A stretch of 64,000 bases of DNA from Gracilibacillus salinarum (GTDB lineage Bacteria > Bacillota > Bacilli > Bacillales > Amphibacillaceae): positions 434,001 to 498,000 of the forward strand of contig NZ_CP095071.1 of the NCBI RefSeq assembly GCF_022919575.1. Reading direction: 5' to 3'. The notes under the pieces were generated by a model, which was given only the letters and a program-made list of their open reading frames with translations, had not been told where the DNA came from and searched no databases. Below are positions 1 to 9,547 of this stretch, one piece after another (the first letter of the stretch is position 1; the number at the start of each line of letters is the position of its first letter). A program made the translations under genes and the position numbers.

Positions 1-33
1 CGTGTAAATTTAGTTGAAGTACATATTCTCACC

Positions 34-67
34 ACTAGTTTACATAATATTTATTATGTAAACTAGT
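34..67. repeat. Short perfect AT-rich palindrome, copy 1
   Basis: Two 15-base arms (ACTAGTTTACATAAT and its complement) flank a 4-base centre. It lies just beyond the 3' end of hisJ and has no T-run, so it is not an ordinary terminator. A core of 28 bases is identical to the palindrome at 15687-15718. The arm sequence ATTATGTAAACTAG also occurs at the left end of the larger repeat at 26505-26682. Confidence 0.8.
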
Positions 68-89
68 CACTTTGGATAATGCTAGGTTC

Positions 90-902
90 TTAATTGTTTG
101 TCAGCAGTGAGAGCTTGTTAAATCCTCTAGCGATCGTTTTAGCTGTATGGCTATCTGATCCTGGTTTAAGAGGAATACCTTTTTGTGAAGCGAGATCAAC
201 GATAGCTTGAGGGGGATACAGTTCCAAACATTCCTCTTTGTACAAGCCGGCAGTGTTCACATCAAGCTCTAATTTATTTTTTTTCATTATGTCTAACAAT
301 CGTTCAATCGTGAATTGGTACCCTTGATCGACTGCATATTTACGCTGATATTTGTGAATTAAAGTTAAATGCCCGATTCGATTGGGTTTGTAAGGGCCCA
401 GATCAGCAACTATCGCTTTTTCCAAAGTCTGATAATACCTGTCATATACTGCTTCAACACTGCCAAATAATTGAATGATCCGAGCGAATTCTTCAACACT
501 AAAGTCTACACATACATAATCGTCCATATTTGTTTTTAGCATATGAACGGAAAGGATCGAGTCATCGATCACAGATCCATAATCATTCAAAAAGCTGGTT
601 ATTGCTGATTCATAACCTTCGATATAATCTAACTCAAAGCCTAAATTTATCTTTAGCTGAGATTGATAATCTTTTTTTACTTTTTCGATAGTTTGTATAT
701 ATTGGTCGAGATCAGCCCACTTCATGGCACTGTCCTTATCTGGTGTAGGATCAGAGAAAGATTTTGGAAGAGGTGCATGCTCAGTAAAACTCAATTCCGT
801 TAAGCCTTTAGTAATGGCTTGTTCAATATAAGCTTCGATTTTGTCGTTAGAACCGTGCGGACAAAATGCGGTATGTACATGGTAATCACCATTTATATTC
901 AT
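90..902 (-). CDS. hisJ: Histidinol-phosphatase, PHP family
   Basis: Hydrolyses L-histidinol phosphate to histidinol, the penultimate stage of histidine synthesis, in the cytosol. The 270-residue protein has the PHP-fold metal motifs HVHTAFCPHG (residues 8-17), FTEHAP (about 39-44), an internal GFELDYIEG and the C-terminal GSDSH. Length agrees with Bacillus HisJ (about 268). The ATG is preceded by a strong AAAGGAGGT site. It is transcribed away from hisZ across a 167-base divergent gap, so the whole pathway is grouped here although this gene is not in the operon. The fold is also used by other phosphoesterases; the neighbourhood supports the histidinol role. Confidence 0.92.
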   Translation of the reverse strand: MNINGDYHVHTAFCPHGSNDKIEAYIEQAITKGLTELSFTEHAPLPKSFSDPTPDKDSAMKWADLDQYIQTIEKVKKDYQSQLKINLGFELDYIEGYESAITSFLNDYGSVIDDSILSVHMLKTNMDDYVCVDFSVEEFARIIQLFGSVEAVYDRYYQTLEKAIVADLGPYKPNRIGHLTLIHKYQRKYAVDQGYQFTIERLLDIMKKNKLELDVNTAGLYKEECLELYPPQAIVDLASQKGIPLKPGSDSHTAKTIARGFNKLSLLTNN

Positions 903-971
903 TATATACCTCCTTTTGTTTCAAATGTTCTTTCTATTGTATACGGTTTAATCAAAAATGAAAAGCATTTA

Positions 972-1001
972 TTGACAAAACAACAAAGCTTATGGTAATG
1001 T
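972..1001 (+). promoter_or_regulatory. Probable sigma-A promoter of the his operon
   Basis: A perfect -35 TTGACA (972-977) is followed after 18 bases by TAATGT (996-1001). A TATAAT at 1001-1006 is a better -10 by sequence but 23 bases from this -35. No T-box or attenuator was seen between here and hisZ. Confidence 0.55.
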
Positions 1002-1069
1002 ATAATCAACCAAACACTTTACTGCGGTAGAGTGGTAAAACGATAAAGCGTAATAGGATGTGAACTTAC

Positions 1070-2194
1070 ATGTTTTTACCAGCAGGTAGCCAGGACGAAA
1101 CAGGAAATCAAATATCAAATCGGTTACGCGCTTCAGAGATCTTTCGGCTTGTAACCAAAAAACGCAATTTCAAATCAATTTCTACACCGGTTGTAGAATA
1201 TGCAGATACCTTCACTAACGAGGTTGCAGGTATGGACCTTCATTCCATGCTGAAATGGTTTAATGGGGAAGGTGAGATCGAAGTATTGAGACCGGACTGG
1301 ACTGCAGCTGTTGCACGGGCGATTGCTGGCCAACATCCATCGGAACAAAAATGGTCGTATCAAGGCAGTGTTTTTCGGTTTGATACAGAAGAAACAGAAA
1401 GTCGTCAAGCTGGTATAGAGATTGTGCATGCTGATCGTTTCTTCGGGGAAGCAGAAAGTCTTCTGACAGCTGTCGCTTATTTAAAAAATTTAGCCATCGA
1501 TTCGTATGTGATTGAGCTTGGCCATACTGGCATTTTTGAAACATTAATAGCAGGTTATTCTTTTTCAGATAAAGAGATTGAAAAGTTGTTACAAGCGATG
1601 CATGATAAACGGGCTGATGTAGTCGAAGAGATTGTGACACAGGCAGGTCATCAACAGCTAGCAGATGCATTGCTTGCTTTAATAGACGCTTACGGTTCCA
1701 AAGAAGTTATTAATGACTATCGCAAACGTTGGGCAGGTCATGATGAACTAACCGCGATATTGGCACATATAGAAAGATTAATAGATTTATTGGAAGCTTC
1801 CGGTGTTACAGAAGTCATAGTAGACCTTGGTCGTGTTAAGAATTTGCCATATTATGATGGCATTATGTTTCGTGGTTTTCTGACTAACGATGGATCAACT
1901 TGTTTTTCAGGTGGCAGATACGATCGTCTGTATGAACAATTTGAACAAAAAACATCTGCAGTAGGCCTTGCTTTTTATGTGGATGTGTTAGCGAAGCATA
2001 TGAAGGCTGAAGCAGAGCCGGAAAAAATTTGTATTCTTGCTTCTCCCAAGACACATGCGATCGCTGAACAATTCCGAATGGAACTGGATGAACAGGTAGT
2101 GGATATCCAATATGAGTTGAAAGAGGGCATAAGGTACCACCGTACGTATCAAGTGGTAGAAGAGGACAATGAATATAAGGTGGTTGAACGATGA
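1070..2194 (+). CDS. hisZ: ATP phosphoribosyltransferase regulatory subunit HisZ
   Basis: HisZ is a catalytically inactive histidyl-tRNA-synthetase-like protein that pairs with short-form HisG to make an active, histidine-sensitive ATP phosphoribosyltransferase. The 374-residue sequence has the class II synthetase-like core, including FRFDTEETESRQAGIEIVHAD-type motif 2 (about residues 103-122) and SGGRYDRLYEQF near residue 285, and lacks the anticodon-binding domain of a real HisRS. It is the first gene of the operon and overlaps hisG by ATGA. Its presence fits the short 206-residue HisG that follows. Confidence 0.93.
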   Translation: MFLPAGSQDETGNQISNRLRASEIFRLVTKKRNFKSISTPVVEYADTFTNEVAGMDLHSMLKWFNGEGEIEVLRPDWTAAVARAIAGQHPSEQKWSYQGSVFRFDTEETESRQAGIEIVHADRFFGEAESLLTAVAYLKNLAIDSYVIELGHTGIFETLIAGYSFSDKEIEKLLQAMHDKRADVVEEIVTQAGHQQLADALLALIDAYGSKEVINDYRKRWAGHDELTAILAHIERLIDLLEASGVTEVIVDLGRVKNLPYYDGIMFRGFLTNDGSTCFSGGRYDRLYEQFEQKTSAVGLAFYVDVLAKHMKAEAEPEKICILASPKTHAIAEQFRMELDEQVVDIQYELKEGIRYHRTYQVVEEDNEYKVVER

Positions 2195-2811
2195 AACCAG
2201 TTATTGCATTAACAAAAGGTCGCTTAGAAAAGCAATTTTTAGAGTTTTTTGAGAATGTAGGGTTCGATGTGGAGCCATTGAAGGAAAAGGGTAGAAAGCT
2301 GCAAATCGAAACCGAAGAATTTGAAATATTTTTCGCTAAAGGTGTCGATGTTACCACATATGTGGAGAATGGTATAGCCGATATTGGCGTTGTTGGTGGG
2401 GATATTCTGATCGAGCATCAGCCGGATGTCTATAATTTATTTCCGCTTCCATTCGGTCATTGCAGAATGGCGTTAGCTACCAAAGAAGATTATCAATGGC
2501 CAGATCAGAAGAAGCGGATTGCCAGTACCTTTACCAATATTACCAAACAATATTTCAAGGAAAAAGGTGAGTCGGTAGATATTATAAGATTAGAAGGATC
2601 TGTAGAATTGGCACCGATTTTAGGTCTAGCTGACGCGATCGTCGATATCGTTGAGACTGGCACCACATTAAAAGAAAATGGGCTTGCAGTGCAGGATGAA
2701 TTTTTATCTTTCAGTGCGAGATTGATTGCAAACAGGTCCTCATTGAAAATTAAGCGAAATCAATTAGTACCCGTAATCGAACGGTTTAAGGAAGGAGCGA
2801 AACAACGATGA
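2191..2811 (+). CDS. hisG: ATP phosphoribosyltransferase, short form
   Basis: Catalyses ATP + PRPP to phosphoribosyl-ATP, the committed step of histidine synthesis. At 206 residues it is the short form lacking the C-terminal ACT-like regulatory domain, so it needs HisZ. Visible motifs are IALTKGRLEK at the N-terminus, GIADIGVVGGD (about 61-71) and the PRPP-binding loop DAIVDIVETGTTLKENG (about 148-164). It overlaps hisZ and hisD by four bases on each side, indicating translational coupling. Confidence 0.95.
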   Translation: MKPVIALTKGRLEKQFLEFFENVGFDVEPLKEKGRKLQIETEEFEIFFAKGVDVTTYVENGIADIGVVGGDILIEHQPDVYNLFPLPFGHCRMALATKEDYQWPDQKKRIASTFTNITKQYFKEKGESVDIIRLEGSVELAPILGLADAIVDIVETGTTLKENGLAVQDEFLSFSARLIANRSSLKIKRNQLVPVIERFKEGAKQR

Positions 2812-4091
2812 TTCCTGTATTAACAGCAGATGCTTTTTTAGAGAAAGCACAACCGGGTCGAACGAACAGTCAGGATCAGCAGCAATATTTACAAGCAGCA
2901 GCTGCTATCATTGCCGATGTACAACAGGATGGAGACAAAGCTGTCCGCTCTTACATTGAGAAGTTTGATGGTACACCGCCAAAACAATTTCTAGTAACAG
3001 AAGAAGAACGTCAGGCAGCATGGGATAAAGTCGATAACCGCGTTATCCGATCCTTGCAGCGAGCTGCTGATAATATCCGTGATTTTCACAGTAAACAAGT
3101 AATGAATTCCCGCGTTATGCAAGCAGATAGTGATATCATGGCAGGTCAACTGTACCGGCCGATTGACCGAGTAGGTATCTACGTGCCGGGTGGAACAGCT
3201 GTTTATCCTTCGTCAGTTCTAATGAATGCTATTCCAGCTGTATTAGCAGGAGTCGGTGAAGTGAATATGGTAACACCTGTAAAAGACGGAGAAGAATTAG
3301 CACCTATTCTGGCAGTTGCAGCTGATATTGCAGGAGTTAACCATATTTATCGAGTAGGTGGTGTGCAGGCGATTGCGGCACTTGCTTACGGAACAGAGTC
3401 GATTCCAAAAGTTGATAAAATAGTTGGACCAGGAAATGCTTATGTTGCAGCGGCAAAAAAATTGGTATATGGGGATGTTGGTATTGATATGATTGCAGGC
3501 CCGAGTGAAGTAGCGATCATTGCCGATCAAACAGCTAACCCTGCTTACATTGCCGCGGATTTAATTGCACAGGCTGAACATGATGTAAATGCTCGTGCTT
3601 TTCTGATAACAACATCGGAACCACTTGTAACAAACGTACAAGCTGAATTAGAAAAACAATGCAGTCAACTGCCACGTAAGGCCATTGCATCTGAATCATT
3701 AATGCAAAGAGGGGCATGTGTTATTGTGGATACCTTAGAGGAAGCTTTCCAAATTTCCAATCAAATTGCACCAGAGCACCTGGAAATACAAGTAGCAGAC
3801 CCTTTGGCTTGTTTAGGAAATGTACGTCATGCTGGATCTGTTTTCTTAGGGGAATATACACCAGAAGCATTGGGAGATTATTATGCCGGTCCAAACCATG
3901 TATTACCTACTTCCGGTACCGCAAGATTTTCATCCGGCTTATCAGTCGATGATTTTATTAAGAAAACAACTTATTTGTATTATTCACAACAAGCTTTGAA
4001 GCAGGCTGGCAACGATATTGTAGCGATTGCCAATCAGGAAGAACTAGAAGGACATGGATATGCAGTGAGAAAACGTTTGGAGGAAGAATAA
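2808..4091 (+). CDS. hisD: Histidinol dehydrogenase
   Basis: Zinc-dependent NAD+ enzyme that oxidises histidinol to histidine in two steps. The 427-residue length is normal. Signatures seen include [19 protein letters not shown] (about 122-140), the region [37 protein letters not shown] (catalytic/metal His) and the C-terminal [14 protein letters not shown]. Fourth enzyme-coding step in the array, coupled to hisG by ATGA and to hisB by TAATG. Confidence 0.96.
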   Translation: MIPVLTADAFLEKAQPGRTNSQDQQQYLQAAAAIIADVQQDGDKAVRSYIEKFDGTPPKQFLVTEEERQAAWDKVDNRVIRSLQRAADNIRDFHSKQVMNSRVMQADSDIMAGQLYRPIDRVGIYVPGGTAVYPSSVLMNAIPAVLAGVGEVNMVTPVKDGEELAPILAVAADIAGVNHIYRVGGVQAIAALAYGTESIPKVDKIVGPGNAYVAAAKKLVYGDVGIDMIAGPSEVAIIADQTANPAYIAADLIAQAEHDVNARAFLITTSEPLVTNVQAELEKQCSQLPRKAIASESLMQRGACVIVDTLEEAFQISNQIAPEHLEIQVADPLACLGNVRHAGSVFLGEYTPEALGDYYAGPNHVLPTSGTARFSSGLSVDDFIKKTTYLYYSQQALKQAGNDIVAIANQEELEGHGYAVRKRLEEE

Positions 4092-4678
4092 TGAGAACAG
4101 CGACTAAACAGCGTAAAACATTGGAAACATCAATTGACATCTCTGTTAACCTGGATGATCCAACAGAAGTATCCATCGAAACAGGTGTTGGTTTCTTTGA
4201 TCATATGCTCGAAGCATTTGCTCGTCACGGCCGAATCGGTCTGGTGATTAAAGCAGAAGGTGATTTACACATAGACAGTCATCACACTGTTGAAGATGTT
4301 GGGATCGTTCTTGGTCAATTGATCAAAGAAGCATTAGGTGACAAACAATCCATTAATCGTTTTGGCAGTGCCTACGTACCAATGGATGAAGCGTTAGGAT
4401 TTGTAGCACTTGACATCAGCGGAAGACCTTATCTTGTTTTTGATGCACAGTTTAACAATCAGCGATTAGGTAATTTTGATACAGAGCTGGTGCAGGAGTT
4501 TTTACAAGCATTTGCTTTTCAATCTGCTATTACCTTGCATGCGAAAGTTTTATACGGAGAGAACTCACATCATAAGGTCGAAGCAGTGTTTAAAGCTTTG
4601 GGAAGAGCGTTAGGAGAGGCAATTCGAATCAATCCAGCTATTAAAGGAGTAAATTCCACAAAGGGGTTAATCGAATGA
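4091..4678 (+). CDS. hisB: Imidazoleglycerol-phosphate dehydratase
   Basis: Mn-dependent dehydration of imidazole glycerol phosphate to imidazole acetol phosphate. The 195-residue monofunctional form is usual in Firmicutes. It shows [16 protein letters not shown] (about 32-47), [15 protein letters not shown] (about 62-76) and the second metal motif [19 protein letters not shown] (about 155-173). The start codon shares a base with the hisD stop; the end overlaps hisH by ATGA. Confidence 0.96.
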   Translation: MRTATKQRKTLETSIDISVNLDDPTEVSIETGVGFFDHMLEAFARHGRIGLVIKAEGDLHIDSHHTVEDVGIVLGQLIKEALGDKQSINRFGSAYVPMDEALGFVALDISGRPYLVFDAQFNNQRLGNFDTELVQEFLQAFAFQSAITLHAKVLYGENSHHKVEAVFKALGRALGEAIRINPAIKGVNSTKGLIE

Positions 4679-5292
4679 TTGCAATTGTAGATTACGGCAT
4701 GGGCAATGTCGCAAGTGTCAAAACCGCTTTCGAACGTTTAGGTTATCAAGTGATGATTACAGATTCGATCGAACAGCTGGAGCAAGCAAGCCACATTATC
4801 TTACCGGGAGTCGGTTCTTTTCAGGCAGCAGCAGAAGAAATTAACCAACGCCAATTAAAGGAACCGTTGATCCGATTGGCAAAAGAAAAACCTTTTCTGG
4901 GAATTTGTCTTGGTATGCAGTTGTTATTTGAAACAGGTTATGAAAATGGTATATCAGATGGGCTCGGATTAATTCCGGGCAATGTAAATGTTATAGAAAC
5001 GGAATATATTTTGCCACATATCGGTTGGAATCAACTGCAAATTGAAAATCAAAATCAAACATTTGCGCCACTTGAAGGGAAGCATGTCTATTTTGTTCAT
5101 TCCTTCCAAGCACAAACGGAACAAAATTATCTTGTTGCTACCACAGATTATGGTGCGAAGATACCTGCCATTGTGCAAAATGGACTCGTATACGGTATGC
5201 AATTCCATCCTGAAAAAAGTGGTGAAGCAGGTGTAGAATTGTTAAAGCTGTTCATGCAGGAAACGACGATGGATGGGGGTGTTCGATCATGA
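4675..5292 (+). CDS. hisH: Imidazole glycerol phosphate synthase, glutaminase subunit
   Basis: Class I glutamine amidotransferase subunit that supplies ammonia to HisF. The 205-residue protein has the oxyanion strand region ILPGVGSF (about 42-49), the nucleophile elbow [11 protein letters not shown] with catalytic Cys near residue 81, and the His/Glu pair in [13 protein letters not shown] (about 179-191). It overlaps hisF directly by ATGA; in most Bacillaceae hisA lies between these two genes, and it is missing here. Confidence 0.95.
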   Translation: MIAIVDYGMGNVASVKTAFERLGYQVMITDSIEQLEQASHIILPGVGSFQAAAEEINQRQLKEPLIRLAKEKPFLGICLGMQLLFETGYENGISDGLGLIPGNVNVIETEYILPHIGWNQLQIENQNQTFAPLEGKHVYFVHSFQAQTEQNYLVATTDYGAKIPAIVQNGLVYGMQFHPEKSGEAGVELLKLFMQETTMDGGVRS

Positions 5293-6047
5293 TAGCCAAG
5301 CGTATTATTCCCTGTCTAGATGTGAAGGAAGGGAAAGTGGTCAAAGGAACAAACTTTGTCGGCTTACGAGAACTTGGAGATCCTGTCGCCATGGCTTCCA
5401 GTTACTCAAAGGCTGGTGCAGATGAAATCATATTTTTAGACATATCTGCCACAAATGAAGGCCGTCAAACAATGGTCGATATTGTCAGACGTACAGCAGA
5501 ACAAGTATTTGTGCCATTTACGGTAGGTGGTGGTGTCCGGACAATTGAAGATGTCAACCGTCTTTTGAAAGCAGGTGCTGATAAAGTAGGCATGAATTCA
5601 GCTGCAGTTGCCAATCCTCAACTGATCACAGAATCATCCGATCGCTTTGGTGCGCAATGTACCGTTGTAGCAATTGATGCGAAACGTGTCGGTGATAAAT
5701 GGCATGTGATGACACACGGCGGATCAAAGGATACAGGAATCGACGCCCTTGAATGGGTTAAGGAAGCAGAAAAAAGAGGCGCAGGAGAGATTTTATTAAC
5801 GAGTGTAGACACCGACGGGGTGAAAGACGGTTTTGATCTTGCGTTAACGGAAGCAGTAGTGCAAGCAATTCGTATTCCCGTCATTGCATCCGGCGGAGTT
5901 GGTAAACCGGAGCACTTCCCTGAAGTATTTAATCAAACGAATGTTTCGGCAGGATTAGCTGCTTCTATTTTTCATGAGAATACTTTTACAATTGAACAAG
6001 TAAAAGACGTATGTAAACAACAAGGAGTGAACATTCGTGAGGCCTGA
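5289..6047 (+). CDS. hisF: Imidazole glycerol phosphate synthase, cyclase subunit
   Basis: TIM-barrel cyclase that converts PRFAR plus HisH-derived ammonia to imidazole glycerol phosphate and AICAR. The 252-residue length is standard. Catalytic Asp in [14 protein letters not shown] (D11) and in AIDAKR (about D130) are present, as are phosphate-binding loops GGGVRT and [10 protein letters not shown]. This is HisF rather than a misnamed HisA: the PCLD motif and partner position are those of HisF. It overlaps hisIE by 11 bases. Confidence 0.95.
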   Translation: MIAKRIIPCLDVKEGKVVKGTNFVGLRELGDPVAMASSYSKAGADEIIFLDISATNEGRQTMVDIVRRTAEQVFVPFTVGGGVRTIEDVNRLLKAGADKVGMNSAAVANPQLITESSDRFGAQCTVVAIDAKRVGDKWHVMTHGGSKDTGIDALEWVKEAEKRGAGEILLTSVDTDGVKDGFDLALTEAVVQAIRIPVIASGGVGKPEHFPEVFNQTNVSAGLAASIFHENTFTIEQVKDVCKQQGVNIREA

Positions 6048-6684
6048 TTTTTCAAAGGGATTAATTCCAGCAGTAATAACAGATCATCATACGAAGGAAG
6101 TATTAATGGTAGCATACATGAACGAGGAAGCGTATGAGAAAACGCTCGAAACAAGGCAAACTTGGTTTTATTCTCGTTCTCGTGAAGAATTGTGGAATAA
6201 AGGTGCAACATCAGGAAACACGCAAGAAGTACAGTCAATGGACCTTGATTGCGACCAGGATACATTACTGATTCAGGTAATTCCAGCAGGACCGGCTTGT
6301 CATACCGGTGAACGCACATGCTTTTTTAACCGGGTAGCGGAGAAAGAAGATATGGTGAATAATGCCATTATAGAGCACGTAATGACTGAAGTGGAACAAC
6401 GGAAATCAGAATCAGTAGAAAATTCGTATACCAATTATTTGTTTGATAAAGGCGTAGACAAGATCGGCAAAAAACTGATTGAAGAGGCGGGAGAAGTCGT
6501 GATCGCAGCTAAAAATGATGACAAACAGGAAATCACCAACGAAGTCAGCGATTTGTTGTATCATACGTTGGTTATGCTGGCAAATCAAGGCGTCTCCTTG
6601 CAAGATGTGAAACAAGAGTTAACGAATCGCTTTGCAAAGAAAGGGAATAGCAAAGGGGATCGATCTGAGATAAAGAAGTGGTAA
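6037..6684 (+). CDS. hisI: Bifunctional phosphoribosyl-AMP cyclohydrolase / phosphoribosyl-ATP pyrophosphatase
   Basis: HisIE fusion for the second and third pathway steps. The N-terminal cyclohydrolase part (about 1-105) has [19 protein letters not shown] and the metal-binding Cys residues in DLDCDQD and [13 protein letters not shown]. The C-terminal MazG-like pyrophosphohydrolase part (about 115-200) has [14 protein letters not shown] and [14 protein letters not shown]. The start is GTG with AAGGAGTGA just upstream, inside the end of hisF. It is the last gene of the operon before a strong terminator. Confidence 0.94.
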   Translation: MRPDFSKGLIPAVITDHHTKEVLMVAYMNEEAYEKTLETRQTWFYSRSREELWNKGATSGNTQEVQSMDLDCDQDTLLIQVIPAGPACHTGERTCFFNRVAEKEDMVNNAIIEHVMTEVEQRKSESVENSYTNYLFDKGVDKIGKKLIEEAGEVVIAAKNDDKQEITNEVSDLLYHTLVMLANQGVSLQDVKQELTNRFAKKGNSKGDRSEIKKW

Positions 6685-6693
6685 TTGTATTAG

Positions 6694-6725
6694 AAAAACA
6701 GGCAGCTGCATAAGTGCCTGTTTTT
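6694..6725. terminator. Bidirectional terminator between hisI and msrA
   Basis: Perfect 11-base stem AAAAACAGGCA / TGCCTGTTTTT with a 10-base loop, A-run on one side and T-run on the other, between convergent genes. Confidence 0.9.
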
Positions 6726-6729
6726 CTGT

Positions 6730-7257
6730 TTAATCCCAATTTTCTTTGATAAATTCATCTCTGCCGGATTTTGCCCGGTCTTCATCGTATTCCTGTTTAT
6801 TTGTTAGATAAAAATCCTGATGATACGCTTCAGCAGGATAAAAAGCTGATGCAGGCAGTACTTCAGTTACGATGTCTTTTTTAAAGCGATTAGATGCTTG
6901 TAATCCTTGTTTAGAAGCTTCTGCTAATTGATGCTGCTCCTGATCATGATAGAAGATTGCTGTTCGGTATTGAGGGCCACGGTCTTGGAATTGCCCTTGA
7001 TCATCTGTCGGATCAATTTGTGGCCAGTATAAATCTAATATTTGCTGATAAGATATCTTATCTGGTTCATATGTAATCTGGACGGCTTCATAGTGACCAG
7101 TATTTCCTGTTTTAACGTCTTCATAGCGGGGGTTTTCAACATGTCCGCCAGTGTATCCGGAAATGACACTTTCGACACCATCCCATTGATCAAACGGCTT
7201 GACCATGCACCAGAAGCATCCCCCTGCAAATGTTGCTTTGTTAAATTTTTTCTCCAT
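6730..7257 (-). CDS. msrA: Peptide-methionine (S)-S-oxide reductase
   Basis: Reduces methionine-S-sulfoxide in proteins and free methionine. The catalytic Cys is in FAGGCFWCM near the N-terminus, followed by SGYTGG and GNTGHYEAVQITYEP. I placed the start at the ATG giving MEKKFNKATFAGG because GAAGGAG lies 8 bases upstream; an in-frame ATG 17 codons further up has no ribosome site and adds non-family residues. 175 residues, typical of Bacillus MsrA without an MsrB fusion. Monocistronic. Confidence 0.94.
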   Translation of the reverse strand: MEKKFNKATFAGGCFWCMVKPFDQWDGVESVISGYTGGHVENPRYEDVKTGNTGHYEAVQITYEPDKISYQQILDLYWPQIDPTDDQGQFQDRGPQYRTAIFYHDQEQHQLAEASKQGLQASNRFKKDIVTEVLPASAFYPAEAYHQDFYLTNKQEYDEDRAKSGRDEFIKENWD

Positions 7258-7354
7258 TAAAATTACTCCTTCATATTGCAAAATCACTCTGTAGCATTTA
7301 ATATACAAGTTATGTTAGTAGAAGTAAACGAATAAAACTCAAAGGGTGAAATAG

Positions 7355-8245
7355 ATGTCTGATAAAGATCATATTCTTGTCGTAGACGGCATGGCATTAT
7401 TGTTTAGAGGTTTTTTTGCAACATCATTTACAGGTAATTTTATGCACAATAGCAAAGGGGTACCGAGAAATGGTTTATTTGGTTTCTTGAATTATTTCAC
7501 GAATTCGATGGAAACTTTTCAACCTACACATGTTGTTTGTTGTTGGGATATGGGAAGTAAAACGTTTCGTAACGAATTATACGACGGTTACAAATCAAAT
7601 CGTGATGCGCCACCTGAAGAACTGATCCCACAATTTGATTTAGCAAAAGAGATAGTGACTGCTTTTCAAGTCCCGAATATCGGAGTGACCGGATTTGAGG
7701 CAGATGATTGTATTGGTACACTCGCCAAACAACTACACAAGGAACACGAAGTAACAGTTGTTACCGGTGACCAGGACTTACTGCAACTGGTAGATGAGAA
7801 CATAAATATTGCGATCATGAAAAAAGGACAAGGTAACTACGATGTATTTACTGCAGATAATTTTTATGAAAAGAAATCATTGACTCCACATCAAATTATA
7901 GATTTAAAAGGGTTAATGGGCGATTCGTCCGATAATTATCCAGGGATCAAGGGGGTAGGCGAAAAAACAGCAATGAAACTGCTGCAACAATATGAAACAA
8001 TCGATAATATGTTAGCAGATAAAGAGAATTTGACTAAAGGCATGCAGAAGAAGCTGGAACAGTATGCAGAAGACCTTACGATTTCACGTAAACTGGCAGC
8101 CATTCATACCGAGGTTCCACTTACTTTCTCAATGGAAGAGGCTCTATTTAATAAAGATCTTAGTACGATTCACAGCTATTTACAAACAGAACTGGAATTC
8201 AAAAATCCTGGTCGCTGGTTAGATAAATTACAAGAATCTTCATAA
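7355..8245 (+). CDS. 5'-3' exonuclease (PolI N-domain-like flap nuclease)
   Basis: Stand-alone homologue of the 5' nuclease domain of DNA polymerase I, expected to remove RNA primers and 5' flaps. The 296-residue protein has acidic metal sites in ILVVDGMALLFRGFFA (about 7-22), VCCWDMGSK, VTGFEADDCIGTLAK, VVTGDQDLLQLV and MGDSSDNYPGIKGVGEKTA (helix-hairpin-helix region, about 189-207). A site AAAGGGTGA precedes the ATG. It corresponds in type to Bacillus YpcP. Confidence 0.88.
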   Translation: MSDKDHILVVDGMALLFRGFFATSFTGNFMHNSKGVPRNGLFGFLNYFTNSMETFQPTHVVCCWDMGSKTFRNELYDGYKSNRDAPPEELIPQFDLAKEIVTAFQVPNIGVTGFEADDCIGTLAKQLHKEHEVTVVTGDQDLLQLVDENINIAIMKKGQGNYDVFTADNFYEKKSLTPHQIIDLKGLMGDSSDNYPGIKGVGEKTAMKLLQQYETIDNMLADKENLTKGMQKKLEQYAEDLTISRKLAAIHTEVPLTFSMEEALFNKDLSTIHSYLQTELEFKNPGRWLDKLQESS

Positions 8246-8344
8246 GGGACAGCGTTACTGAAAATAGCATGGGTTATAACAAAAGAGTGTAACTTAGAAC
8301 ACGACTAATCAAACAAATAATAGTTACTGTAAGAATTGAAGCAA

Positions 8345-8434
8345 ACTGCGAAGTAATGACACTTTAGTGATGAGATCATTTTGTAATAGATAATCACGCT
8401 TTTTCTAGATCTGTTTTAGAACTTACTTCGCAGT
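8345..8434. repeat. 90-bp element with 12-bp inverted ends
   Basis: ACTGCGAAGTAA at 8345-8356 is repeated exactly inverted at 8423-8434 around 66 bases of non-coding AT-rich DNA. It may be a small MITE-like repeat or an RNA hairpin. No second copy was found in this window. Confidence 0.5.
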
Positions 8435-8455
8435 ATATAGATACAGCGTAAGAGA

Positions 8456-8512
8456 AAAAGCCGAACATAACATGAATCCTGCTATGGGGATTCCGTGTTG
8501 TGTTCGGCTTTT
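8456..8512. terminator. Bidirectional terminator between exonuclease gene and gltC
   Basis: Arms AAAAGCCGAACA and TGTTCGGCTTTT match exactly, with further imperfect pairing (GAATCC/GGATTC) inside, ending with a T-run on each strand. It lies between converging genes. Confidence 0.85.
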
Positions 8513-8517
8513 AAGTG

Positions 8518-9420
8518 TTATTGCATTTTTTGCATAAGCGAGAAGAATTCGATAATAAATTCGTAAAAGACTTGTTCAGATGGAGCGAGTTTTCTTTTTT
8601 TCGGAATTATAACACCGACTGTTCTTGTTAATTCGGGATTTTTTATGGCTACTTTAGCACTGTAAAATGGATTCAAATCGTTAAATGCACTCTCTGGCAG
8701 TAAGGTAATTCCGATACCTGCAGCGACCAACCCTTTAATTGCATCCAAATCTTCTCCCTGTGACGTAGCGATTGGATCGAAACCTGCACTTTTACAGCCA
8801 TCGATAACGAGCTGGTGTAAAACATATCCTTTTGGGAATAATACGAACGACTCGTCTTTTAGTGTCGGTAAATCAATGACACCTTTTGTCGCAGCGGGAT
8901 GCGAAATTGGTACTAATGCATAAAAATTCTCATTAAACAAGACTTCACCTTGGATGTCTGGAAGATCATCTGGAACTGGACCGATAAACGCAACATCTAT
9001 TTCTCTGTTTTTAACAGCGTCAATTAAAAAATTGTACGAGCCTTGTCTTAATTGAAATTCTATTTTTGGGTGTTTCTTTTTGAATTCAGAAATAACTGTC
9101 GGCAACATATTTCCAGCAAGGCTCGTTGGAAATCCGATTTTGATTGAGCCCCTTTCAGGATCGATAAATTCATCGATTTGTTTTTTTGCATGGTCAATTG
9201 CTTTTAAAGCCGATTTGGTATGTGTGAGAAATATTCTCCCGATATGCGTTAATCTAACATTACGGCCATCGCGTTCAAATAATTCGACGCCAAGCTCTGC
9301 TTCTAAATTGGAAATCTGTCTGCTGATGGCCGACTGTGCCACATGCAGAACAGCTGCCGCTTCTGACACATGTTCTCTTTCTGCAACTTCCACAAAATAA
9401 CGTAATTGTCTTAATTCCAC
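8518..9420 (-). CDS. gltC: LysR-family transcription activator GltC-like
   Basis: LysR regulator expected to activate the divergent glutamate synthase genes according to 2-oxoglutarate/glutamate status. The winged HTH is at residues about 1-60 (ELRQLRYFVEVAEREHVSEA, then AQSAISRQISNLE), followed by a periplasmic-binding-like effector domain to residue 300. I chose the GTG that gives M-ELRQLRYF because GAGGTGA stands 6 bases before it; another GTG three codons upstream overlaps that ribosome site. Length of 300 equals Bacillus GltC. The 127-base gap to gltA is almost all A/T and probably holds the operators. Confidence 0.87.
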   Translation of the reverse strand: MELRQLRYFVEVAEREHVSEAAAVLHVAQSAISRQISNLEAELGVELFERDGRNVRLTHIGRIFLTHTKSALKAIDHAKKQIDEFIDPERGSIKIGFPTSLAGNMLPTVISEFKKKHPKIEFQLRQGSYNFLIDAVKNREIDVAFIGPVPDDLPDIQGEVLFNENFYALVPISHPAATKGVIDLPTLKDESFVLFPKGYVLHQLVIDGCKSAGFDPIATSQGEDLDAIKGLVAAGIGITLLPESAFNDLNPFYSAKVAIKNPELTRTVGVIIPKKRKLAPSEQVFYEFIIEFFSLMQKMQ

Positions 9421-9547
9421 ATTTTTCACCTCATGATATATATCAATATTAGAACAATTATATATATATTATATATTGTTTAGATTGATAAGAAAACTTA
9501 CAATATAAATAGACACCTTAAAAGTATATTGAATGGGGGCGACACAT

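Noticed and set aside
1010..1069. Possible his leader attenuator or T-box
   Set aside because: The leader is only about 60-70 bases and has neither a T-box motif nor a terminator hairpin.
8346..8434. Possible CRISPR or tandem repeat
   Set aside because: Only one inverted pair exists; no direct repeats with regular spacers were found anywhere in the window.
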